From NCBI GenBank assembly GCA_003140705.1, contig PLKU01000450.1, positions 1-6,728 of the forward strand: a stretch of 6,728 bases of DNA. The letters run 5' to 3'. Positions 1-5,552 of the stretch are shown piece by piece. The position numbers were made by a program, and so were the translations under genes. The stretch is from Acidobacteriaceae bacterium. GTDB lineage: Bacteria > Acidobacteriota > Terriglobia > Terriglobales > Acidobacteriaceae. The notes beneath the pieces are model-generated. The model saw only the letters and a list, made by a program, of their open reading frames with translations. It had not been told where the DNA came from and made no database searches. Position 1 is the first letter of the stretch. Each line of letters starts with the position of its first letter.

Positions 1-291
1 AACTCCAGTGAAAAGCGCCTGGCGAGGATTCTGCTGTTGATGGCGGAGTATGGCAAGCCGGGCGAGCCGGAACAATACATTCCCAAGATCTCTCAAGAGG
101 CGTTGGCCGAGATGATTGGGACGACGCGCTCACGGGTAAGCTTCTTCATGAACCGGTTCCGTAAGCTTGGGTTTATCGAATACAACGGGCGAATCAAGGT
201 TCACAGGTCCTTGCTCAGCGTGATTCTTCACGATCAATTGCCGCACGAGAGCGCTGAACCGCCAGCTAACCCGACCAATCCAGGGAAGTAG
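1..291 (+). CDS. Crp/Fnr-family transcriptional regulator, C-terminal part (5' end outside window)
   Basis: Frame 1 is open from the first base to a TAG at 289-291, giving the last 96 residues of a protein whose cAMP-receptor-like sensor domain would lie upstream. The visible part is a winged helix-turn-helix. Residues 31-47 read as the HTH: SQEALAEMIGTTRSRVS, with the QE-LA-M-GTTR-RVS pattern of Crp/Fnr DNA-binding domains. It is followed by RFRKLGFIEYNGRIKV (about residues 52-67), which matches the end of the recognition helix and the beta wing. A proline-rich tail follows. Family knowledge: such proteins bind palindromic operators as dimers and respond to small molecules, redox state or oxygen. 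The ligand cannot be inferred because the sensor domain is missing. A TTG at 37 and an ATG at 40 are internal to the domain and are not the start. What it regulates is not shown; the response regulator 270 bp downstream is a possible but unproven target. Confidence 0.9.
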   Translation, partial: NSSEKRLARILLLMAEYGKPGEPEQYIPKISQEALAEMIGTTRSRVSFFMNRFRKLGFIEYNGRIKVHRSLLSVILHDQLPHESAEPPANPTNPGK

Positions 292-561
292 TTCGAAGAG
301 CGCTTTGCGTGCCAATGAACGGGATTCTCGAAGACAATTCCCAGATTTCCTCGAGACCTTCCGGGACCGTATTCCCATCGATAGTTCCTCGTCGTTCGGA
401 AAGAGAAATCGACGACTGCAAACGAAACCCCCAAAGGGCAATCCTCAACTGCAAGCGCTCCAAGAGCCTCGGCGATCCTGTCCGAAACTGATCAGCATTG
501 CAAATTGTCTAATGGGATACTCACACCAATTCCCGAGATGAATCTTCTGGAGGGGTGAGTG
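292..561. other. Intergenic stretch with no supported gene; possible weak promoter near its right end
   Basis: Two short overlapping plus-strand frames (305-541 and 309-491) have no ribosome binding site, no recognisable motif and an arginine/serine/proline-rich composition typical of chance frames, so I do not call a gene. No terminator-like hairpin with a T run follows the Crp gene. A weak extended -10 candidate (TGG then GATACT at 513-521) would start transcription around 528, about 34 nt before the response regulator, but it has no good -35 box. Confidence 0.5.
549..553 (+). promoter_or_regulatory. Ribosome binding site deciding the response regulator start
   Basis: GGAGG lies 8 nt before the ATG at 562 but only 5 nt before the in-frame GTG at 559. 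The ATG is the better-spaced and stronger codon, so it is taken as the start. Confidence 0.6.
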
Positions 562-1038
562 ATGAACGAGGGAAACAGGGTACGTCTGGCAAGCCTTCTC
601 ATTGTGGACGATGAGCCGTCGATCCGGTACTCACTCTCGTGCGTACTCACTGAAATTGGATACCAAGTTCGGTCCGCTGAAGACGGAATCTCCGCATTGC
701 TTGAAATTGGGAGCGACGCACCGGAGATTCTCCTCTCCGATCTGCACATGCCGGGGATGTCCGGTTTCGAGTTGTTGTCGGAGGTCCGGCAACGGTTTCC
801 CGCGATCCAGACGATTGCCATGAGCGGAGCGTTCCTCGGTGATGAGGTTCCTTCTGGCGTTGCCGCCGACGGTTTTTATCAAAAGGGCAGCAGCATGGGT
901 TCCCTTTTGCGGATAATGAGCAGTCTTCCCCGGCGGGAACGGAACTCTAGTGACCTGCCTGACCGAACGGGGGAGCCTATTCTGCAAGATTCCAGCCGCG
1001 AGTCGAACAGGGTGGGTATTCCCCAATTTGTAAACTGA
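562..1038 (+). CDS. Single-domain (CheY-like) response regulator with a non-domain C-terminal tail
   Basis: This 158-residue protein is a phosphoryl-receiver domain. Counting from ATG 562, the acidic Mg2+ pocket is D16-D17-E18 in IVDDEPS, the phospho-acceptor is D60 in LSDLHMPGMSG, the conserved Thr/Ser switch position is S88 in AMSG, and the conserved lysine is K108 in YQKG. All catalytic positions are present, so it should be phosphorylated by a histidine kinase, which is not encoded in the window. After about residue 115 there is a roughly 45-residue tail rich in Ser, Arg, Glu and Asp with no DNA-binding or enzymatic domain, so it probably acts through protein contact, as CheY-type regulators do. 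The next gene starts 15 nt downstream and is probably co-transcribed. The partner kinase and the output are unknown. Confidence 0.88.
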   Translation: MNEGNRVRLASLLIVDDEPSIRYSLSCVLTEIGYQVRSAEDGISALLEIGSDAPEILLSDLHMPGMSGFELLSEVRQRFPAIQTIAMSGAFLGDEVPSGVAADGFYQKGSSMGSLLRIMSSLPRRERNSSDLPDRTGEPILQDSSRESNRVGIPQFVN

Positions 1039-1053
1039 GAAGGAGATCCTTCG

Positions 1054-1578
1054 ATGCGTCGTATTGCTGCATTGAACGTACTTTTGCGCGAGCGGATTGA
1101 ATTGCCCGCTGGCTTCAAATTGGCGACAGAGGAGTTCCGCGAGGGTTGGAATTTTGTACGGTCCTCAAATGCAAAGCGACTCAAGAAGAAGATCCACACC
1201 CAGGGATGGAACTTCATCAAGATTGCCGATGGCTCCCTGCGCAGCGGGGTAGGCGATACATCGCAGGAAGCCATAGCCAGTGCGCTCAAGCTGGCGCTTC
1301 GCAAAGTGAATGAGAAATTCAACGCTGCGGAGGTGGAGCACATTGAGCTGACCGTGTATCCGTGGTTCTTTCTGGCGCGGGTGAGGGTCAGTCCATACCG
1401 GGTGCAGCGAGAGGCTATGCTGCCGGAGCTCGATCAGAGTCCTCAGGAACCAAATGTTGCAAGACAGCGGCGGTTACCACCCCAAGCAGTGGAGTTGTTT
1501 CCGGGCTTTGGCAGCGCGATGCCCATGCTCAAAAAGATGCTGGTCCAATCCAGAGGGTCTGAGGAAAGCAACCAATGA
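1054..1578 (+). CDS. Protein of unknown function, probable partner gene of the response regulator
   Basis: I do not recognise a family with confidence. The ATG at 1054 has a good ribosome binding site (AAGGAG ending 8 nt upstream), and the gene sits 15 nt after the receiver gene, so the two are likely one operon. The 174-residue product is soluble and basic: no signal peptide, no membrane segment. It contains a short internal repeat, GWNF at residues 31-34 and again at 51-54, separated by a very basic stretch (AKRLKKK, 40-46). An alanine/lysine-rich predicted helix follows (about 69-87), then a hydrophobic beta-like segment VYPWFFLARVRVSPY (about 100-114). The last ~55 residues are proline-rich and look disordered. 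Codon usage resembles that of its neighbours. It could be an effector or binding partner of the receiver protein, but that rests only on position. Confidence 0.75.
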   Translation: MRRIAALNVLLRERIELPAGFKLATEEFREGWNFVRSSNAKRLKKKIHTQGWNFIKIADGSLRSGVGDTSQEAIASALKLALRKVNEKFNAAEVEHIELTVYPWFFLARVRVSPYRVQREAMLPELDQSPQEPNVARQRRLPPQAVELFPGFGSAMPMLKKMLVQSRGSEESNQ

Positions 1579-1609
1579 CAATTGCGGATGCGGCGATTGT
1601 CTTGTTTCT
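1577..1609 (+). terminator. Rho-independent terminator overlapping the stop codon of the 1054-1578 gene
   Basis: The arms GACAATTGC (1577-1585) and GCGATTGTC (1593-1601) pair over 9 bp with one T-G wobble and a 7-nt loop, followed directly by TTGTTTCT (1602-1609). The left arm begins inside the TGA stop codon. It lies between two converging genes. On the minus strand the stem is followed by a weaker T-containing stretch, so it may also help stop rsmI transcripts. Confidence 0.65.
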
Positions 1610-1626
1610 ATCCGGTAGTGTTGTTT

Positions 1627-2565
1627 TCAGAGAGTCTTACGCGTTGATCGAGAGCCGGTGTTGAGCCGCGCTCGCTCCCGCTGGAGTTCCCGGTAGAGTT
1701 CGCTCTTTGATTGGCCCAGTTCACGGGCGAGGCGCTTAAGGGCTTCCTTCTCGTCAATGCTAAATTCTGCCTGAAGCCGAGCAATCCGGTCTTGGATTTT
1801 TTCTTGAGCAGCACCTCCCGAGGGTGTGCCGGCGTGATTGCAGATTTGAGGAAGGGCTTCGATCAGCAGGGTGATTTCGCCACGGATACGGTCGCGGGCG
1901 GTGAGCTGCTGGCGGGCGAACGCAACTGTTCCGCGGACAAATTCTTCGTGAATTTTGGTCAGCTCGCGGGCTACGGTCACGCGCAGACCCGGCCCCCAGA
2001 CAGATTCCAGGTCGGCCAAGGTCTCAACGATCCGATGGGGTGCCTCGTAGAAGATGATCGTTCGCGGCACTGTGATCTCTACGGCCAAGTCTTCAAGCCG
2101 GCTGCGGCGGGCGCCGGCCTTCTCTGGCAGGAAACCCAGGAATTGAAACTCAGCGGTAGGAAGCCCTGAAGCAACGAGAGCGCAGAGTGCGGCATTGGCT
2201 CCGGGAATAGGAATCACTGGAACCCCAGCAGCGATGGCCTCGGCGGCCAACCATGAGCCCGGATCGCTGATGCCGGGCATTCCTGCGTCGGAGACGAGCG
2301 CGATGCGGCCACCCGCCTTCAGAGCGTCGACGAGCTCAATTGCACGTCGGCGCTCGTTGTGTTGATGGCAGCTTACCGTGGGGGTTGCGATCTGGAAATG
2401 GTTGAGGAGCTTTTGTGTCTGGCGCGTATCTTCGCAGGCGATGCGGTCTGCGCGTTTGAATACGTCGAGGGCGCGGAGTGTGATGTCGCCGAGGTTGCCA
2501 ATCGGGGTGGCTACCAGGTAGAGCCCGGGGGCAAGCGGAGTTTCATCGCTGGCGGGCATAATCAC
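1627..2565 (-). CDS. rsmI: 16S rRNA (cytidine(1402)-2'-O)-methyltransferase RsmI
   Basis: RsmI uses S-adenosylmethionine to methylate the ribose 2'-OH of C1402 (E. coli numbering) in the decoding centre of 16S rRNA, acting in the cytoplasm on the small subunit. The 312-residue product shows the tetrapyrrole-methylase-like fold markers in order: LYLVATPIGNLGDIT (15-29), ACEDTRQTQKLL (43-54), the family signature SDAGMPGISDPG (92-103), a PGANAA turn (121-126) and FYEAPHR (about 171-177). The C-terminal helical part ends in the SKSELYRELQ motif typical of RsmI. It is slightly longer than the E. coli enzyme (286 residues), with short N- and C-terminal extensions. The GTG at 2565 is chosen because AGGA lies 6 nt upstream; an ATG two codons later (2559) is the alternative. 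It starts 2 nt after the stop of the upstream membrane-protein gene, so translational coupling is likely. Confidence 0.95.
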   Translation of the reverse strand: MIMPASDETPLAPGLYLVATPIGNLGDITLRALDVFKRADRIACEDTRQTQKLLNHFQIATPTVSCHQHNERRRAIELVDALKAGGRIALVSDAGMPGISDPGSWLAAEAIAAGVPVIPIPGANAALCALVASGLPTAEFQFLGFLPEKAGARRSRLEDLAVEITVPRTIIFYEAPHRIVETLADLESVWGPGLRVTVARELTKIHEEFVRGTVAFARQQLTARDRIRGEITLLIEALPQICNHAGTPSGGAAQEKIQDRIARLQAEFSIDEKEALKRLARELGQSKSELYRELQRERARLNTGSRSTRKTL

Positions 2566-2567
2566 TT

Positions 2568-3677
2568 TCAGTCCTGGGATTCCTCGTTTTCGAGGCGGCG
2601 CTTCTCAGCCAGCAAGGACATGGAACTCATCAAATTCTGCACGCTGACGATGCCGACGACCCGGCCGCTCTCGGTGATGGGGATGAGGGCGAGGCCGTGG
2701 CCTGCGGTCAGGCGGCGAATGGTGGTTCCCAGGGTATCCTCAGGGCAAGCCACCTGGAAGGCCCGGGACATGACAGATTGCACGTAGCCATTGCCGTCGT
2801 TGCGCAGGGCGTCAACGATGCGCTGGCGAGAGACGATGCCGACGAGTTGCGGGCCACGAACGACGGGAAAGTCTTCCTGCAGAGAGTGAACGCAGCGTCC
2901 GAGAGCATCGGCCAGCGTGTCAGAGGGTGAGAGCGTGGCGAAGTCTGTGAGCATCACCTCGCGCATCTGCACCGTATCCACGACCGACTGGAAAAAGACG
3001 CCCTGATCTTCAATCTGCGCGCCGATCATGATGAAGAAGCCAGCGATGCTCAGCCAGTAGTCATGAAGAAGCATGCCGCCAACGACTGCGGCGAGGGCAA
3101 TCACCTGGCCCAAGCCAGTGGCGGCGCGACCAGAGAGCGCAAGGCCGTGCTTGCGTGCGAAACTTCCGCGGATGAGGCGGCCGCAGTCCAGTGGGTAGGC
3201 GGGCAGCAGGTGTATCAGGCCCATGAAGATTTGCATCCACATTGCGCTGCGAAGCAGATAAGCAGGCGTGATCAACGGCTCGCCAAGCAGATGCATATCG
3301 CCGCTGGCGCCCAGATAAATAGACGCTAGTACGAGCCCCGTGGCCCAGTTGGCAAGAGGCCCGGCGAAGGCCAGAGCAAATTGGCCAGTGCCGGCGTTAG
3401 CATTTTCCTGGCTTTCAGGATTGGCGTACGCGAAGAGACCGCCGATGGGAAGCAGGAGTACCGCGCGGAGGCGCAGACCCAGCCACGCGGCGACCAAGAG
3501 GCGTGCGGTCTCTCTCACAAAGACTGCAGCCGCAACCACCAGGAACAGGCCGACGCCACGCGCCATGCTGGAAGAGACGCTCAGCGCCAGGCAGACTACG
3601 GCGAGCAATGGGAAGAAGGCGTGGACGCGCATTTCGACGCCCATCCAACGACCCAGCGGGATTGACCAGCCCCTCAT
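2568..3677 (-). CDS. Site-2-protease (M50) family membrane protein with two CBS domains; zinc motif degenerate
   Basis: The 369-residue protein has the architecture of CBS-containing site-2 proteases. It opens with the N-terminal IPLGRWMGVEMRVH segment, then hydrophobic helices at about 20-55 and 100-125. The LLLPIGGLFAY strand/loop (74-84) and FAGPLANW (104-111) are family hallmarks, and LLPAYPLDCGR (157-167) matches the distal LxPxxPLDGGR motif with its metal-ligand Asp kept at D164. A last hydrophobic region lies at about 189-220. Two CBS domains follow (about 239-291 and 300-355). In active members the helix at residues 55-59 carries HExxH, which binds zinc; here it reads R55-E-T-A-R59, so both histidine ligands are gone and only the Glu remains. 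The frame is intact and codon use normal, so it is expressed but probably not a protease. CBS pairs usually bind adenine nucleotides and could gate its activity. It lacks a ribosome binding site and is the first gene of a two-gene unit with rsmI. Confidence 0.88.
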   Translation of the reverse strand: MRGWSIPLGRWMGVEMRVHAFFPLLAVVCLALSVSSSMARGVGLFLVVAAAVFVRETARLLVAAWLGLRLRAVLLLPIGGLFAYANPESQENANAGTGQFALAFAGPLANWATGLVLASIYLGASGDMHLLGEPLITPAYLLRSAMWMQIFMGLIHLLPAYPLDCGRLIRGSFARKHGLALSGRAATGLGQVIALAAVVGGMLLHDYWLSIAGFFIMIGAQIEDQGVFFQSVVDTVQMREVMLTDFATLSPSDTLADALGRCVHSLQEDFPVVRGPQLVGIVSRQRIVDALRNDGNGYVQSVMSRAFQVACPEDTLGTTIRRLTAGHGLALIPITESGRVVGIVSVQNLMSSMSLLAEKRRLENEESQD

Positions 3678-3683
3678 ATCTGG

Positions 3684-3689
3684 ATTGTA
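3684..3689 (-). promoter_or_regulatory. Possible -10 box for the site-2-protease-like gene
   Basis: On the minus strand TACAAT ends 6 nt before the ATG at 3677, which would place the transcription start at or next to the start codon. No convincing -35 hexamer is seen at 16-18 bp. No Shine-Dalgarno sequence precedes the ATG, which fits a leaderless transcript. Confidence 0.35.
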
Positions 3690-3716
3690 GTGGGTCGGGG
3701 CCCGTTGCGCTTCCGG

Positions 3717-3722
3717 TATGCT
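3717..3722 (+). promoter_or_regulatory. Possible -10 box for rsmD
   Basis: TATGCT ends 8 nt before the rsmD ATG at 3731, predicting a start within a couple of bases of the initiation codon. There is no clear -35 box and no Shine-Dalgarno sequence in the short leader. Confidence 0.3.
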
Positions 3723-3730
3723 GGTCTGCT

Positions 3731-4306
3731 ATGCGCATCATCGCCGGATCGTTCCGCTCCCGCACCCTCGCGGCGCCGGCTGGCCTGGCCACGCGGCCCA
3801 CCAGCGACCGGCTGCGCGAGACGCTCTTTAATGTGTTGGCGCCGCGATTAGACGGTGCGGCATTCCTGGATTTGTATGCGGGATCCGGCGCGGTGGGGAT
3901 CGAAGCGCTAAGCCGGGGAGCGGTGAGGGTGGAGTTTGTCGAGCGCGCTCCAGCAGCGTTGTCAGTGCTCAGTGAAAATCTGGCCAAATTGGGAGTGACG
4001 GCAGGACTCCGGATTCACAGCCGAAGTGTGAGTGGGTTCCTCATGACCCTCAAGGCGGGGGTGGGATTCGACGTGGTCTTTCTCGATCCGCCCTACGACG
4101 CGGACCGGGAGTATGCGGCGACGCTGATGCAACTCGGCGGGGATGCGGTATGCGCATTGGCTGCCGGAGCGTTGGTGATCGCCGAGCATCGGCGCAAAGA
4201 GAAGCTTGGGGAGCGATACGGCTCGCTCGAGCGTACCCGATTGCTGGAACAAGGCGACGCAGCTTTGAGCTTCTATTCTGTCAAGCCTGAATTTGGGGCC
4301 GATTGA
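3731..4306 (+). CDS. rsmD: 16S rRNA (guanine(966)-N2)-methyltransferase RsmD
   Basis: RsmD methylates N2 of G966 (E. coli numbering) in 16S rRNA using S-adenosylmethionine, acting on assembling 30S subunits in the cytoplasm. The 191-residue product (E. coli enzyme: 198) begins with the family N-terminus MRIIAGSFRSRTL, then RPTSDRLRETLFNVL (22-36). The SAM-binding motif I is LDLYAGSGAVGIEALSRGA (46-64), an acidic motif II follows at VEFVER (67-72), and the catalytic DPPY tetrad is at 119-122. The frame stays open well upstream of 3731, but homology begins exactly at this ATG, which therefore is the start. The 53-bp gap to the divergent membrane-protein gene must hold both promoters. The nucleoside hydrolase gene follows 56 nt after the stop and could be co-transcribed. 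Confidence 0.95.
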   Translation: MRIIAGSFRSRTLAAPAGLATRPTSDRLRETLFNVLAPRLDGAAFLDLYAGSGAVGIEALSRGAVRVEFVERAPAALSVLSENLAKLGVTAGLRIHSRSVSGFLMTLKAGVGFDVVFLDPPYDADREYAATLMQLGGDAVCALAAGALVIAEHRRKEKLGERYGSLERTRLLEQGDAALSFYSVKPEFGAD

Positions 4307-4362
4307 AGGGCGCTCCCCCCTCCAGAGGCGTGAGGGAGGTCAAGAGGGTTAAAGTGTTGAGC

Positions 4363-5373
4363 ATGAAAAAACTGCGATTCGCTCCCGGATTGAGCGTGGG
4401 ATTGTGTGGATGGGTCATGGCGGTGGCTTGCTCTGCCGGAATGTGGAGCCGACCGCTCTTTGCCCAAGGCGAGCATCCCGCGGCTTCCTCAATGATCAAA
4501 CCAGAGTTGGCGATTCTGGACACCGACATCGGAGACGACATCGATGATGCCTTTGCGCTGGCGCTGGCACTGCGCAGCCCAGAGCTGAAAATTCTGGGAA
4601 TCTCGACCGCCTACGGAGAAACGGAGCTTCGAGCCCGTCTCGTGGATCGCTACCTGGCCGCGGTGGGGAGAAGGGATATCGCGGTTGCAGCCGGTGTTGC
4701 GACTCCTCACATCAACGTATTTACCCAGGCAGCATACGCCCGACAGTCACCAGACAAAAGGCATCCAGATGCTGTTGAGTTCCTGCTTGGCCAGATCCGC
4801 GCCCATCCTGGCGAGATCACGCTGATCGCGATTGGTCCGCTTTTCAACGTCCAGGAAGCCATTAAGCGGGACCCGGCAACATTTAGAAAGCTCAAGCGGG
4901 TGGTGCTGATGGGGGGAAGTATCTACAGGGGCTACGGAGACCCCAGCGCGCCTCCAAGCTCCGAGTGGAATATCAATCGCGATCCAGCAGGGGCCCAGGC
5001 TCTGCTGGCTGCTGGAGTGCCGGTCTTCATGATGCCGCTCGATTCCACACAAGTTCGTCTGGAGACTGCGGACCGCGAGAGGATCTTTTCTTACGGATCG
5101 CCGCTCGCCGATCAGCTCACGCTGCTCTACCACCAGTGGATGGCTGGCAGCGAAGGCCACCCGGTCACGCCCACACTGTTTGACCCGGTGGCCGTAGCCT
5201 ATGCGATCCGTCCCGAACTATGCCCTGCGACCCCGATGCGCCTGGTGGTTGACGACAAGGGATTCACTCGGCCGATTGAGGGCGCACCCAACGCGCAGGT
5301 CTGTCTCAAATCGGACGAGAAGGGATTTCTCGAGTTGTTGCTGAATCGCATTACAAAGGACGAACTCCGCTGA
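4363..5373 (+). CDS. Exported nucleoside hydrolase (inosine-uridine preferring family)
   Basis: Nucleoside hydrolases cleave the N-glycosidic bond of ribonucleosides to a base plus ribose, using a bound Ca2+. Counting from ATG 4363 (336 residues), the N-terminus has the basic KKLR, a hydrophobic core and a likely signal-peptidase site after LFA (32-34), so the enzyme should leave the cytoplasm. A Cys at 23 in AVAC is a weak lipobox alternative. The Ca2+-binding N-terminal motif is DTDIGDDIDDAFAL (53-66), the active-site segment is EWNINRDP (201-208) after VVLMGG (180-185), then MPLDSTQ (224-230). The distal motif is TLFDPVAVAY (271-280), which keeps the metal-ligand Asp274 but has Phe273 where classic enzymes have the catalytic His. 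Substrate is therefore uncertain. Alternative starts are GTG 4354 and TTG 4357, both nearer to a GAGGG at 4344-4348; the ATG gives the cleanest signal peptide. Confidence 0.9.
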   Translation: MKKLRFAPGLSVGLCGWVMAVACSAGMWSRPLFAQGEHPAASSMIKPELAILDTDIGDDIDDAFALALALRSPELKILGISTAYGETELRARLVDRYLAAVGRRDIAVAAGVATPHINVFTQAAYARQSPDKRHPDAVEFLLGQIRAHPGEITLIAIGPLFNVQEAIKRDPATFRKLKRVVLMGGSIYRGYGDPSAPPSSEWNINRDPAGAQALLAAGVPVFMMPLDSTQVRLETADRERIFSYGSPLADQLTLLYHQWMAGSEGHPVTPTLFDPVAVAYAIRPELCPATPMRLVVDDKGFTRPIEGAPNAQVCLKSDEKGFLELLLNRITKDELR

Positions 5374-5474
5374 GAAGAGGGCGGCGGACCGGTTTGGGGA
5401 GCTTGAATTGGCTTGATTTGCTAATTCCACAGCCAAATTCGGACAGGTGTGCGCCCGGTCGCTTGCATCCCCAT

Positions 5475-5503
5475 TTGACAGTGCTGGAAAGTAGGTGAAA
5501 AAT
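5475..5503 (+). promoter_or_regulatory. Candidate sigma70-type promoter of the lipoprotein gene
   Basis: A perfect -35 TTGACA (5475-5480) is followed after 17 bp by AAAAAT (5498-5503), which matches the -10 consensus at 4 of 6 positions. Transcription would begin near 5510, leaving a leader of about 43 nt before the GTG at 5553 and placing the ATG at 5502 outside the transcript. Confidence 0.45.
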
Positions 5504-5543
5504 GACGGGTCGAGCAAACATGAGCCGTTTTTGTGCGGTATAC

Positions 5544-5549
5544 GGAGGG
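5544..5549 (+). promoter_or_regulatory. Ribosome binding site deciding the lipoprotein start
   Basis: GGAGGG lies just before the GTG at 5553 (5 nt from the GGAG core) and 15 nt before the next in-frame ATG (5565), so it supports initiation at GTG 5553. Confidence 0.55.
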
Positions 5550-5552
5550 AAA

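Larger units (their letters stand above)
5374..5552. other. Intergenic region between nucleoside hydrolase and lipoprotein genes
   Basis: No strong terminator hairpin follows the nucleoside hydrolase. The right part holds the promoter and leader of the lipoprotein gene. In-frame ATGs at 5502 and 5520 exist here but are considered upstream of, or inside, the untranslated leader. Confidence 0.5.

Noticed and set aside
305..541. Two overlapping plus-strand frames (78 and 60 residues) after the Crp-family gene
   Set aside because: No ribosome binding site, no motif, chance-like composition, and neither frame is better than the other.
1711..2169. Plus-strand 152-residue frame inside rsmI
   Set aside because: It is antisense to conserved RsmI coding sequence, which fully explains the open frame.
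3415..3987. Minus-strand 190-residue frame spanning the rsmD start and the membrane-protein N-terminus
   Set aside because: It overlaps two strongly supported genes and reads as an arginine/alanine/proline-rich shadow typical of GC-rich DNA.
4313..4339. C-rich/G-rich complementary stretch between rsmD and the nucleoside hydrolase
   Set aside because: CCCTC (4318-4322) and GAGGG (4332-4336) can pair, but the stem is short with a mismatch and has no T tail, so it is not called a terminator.
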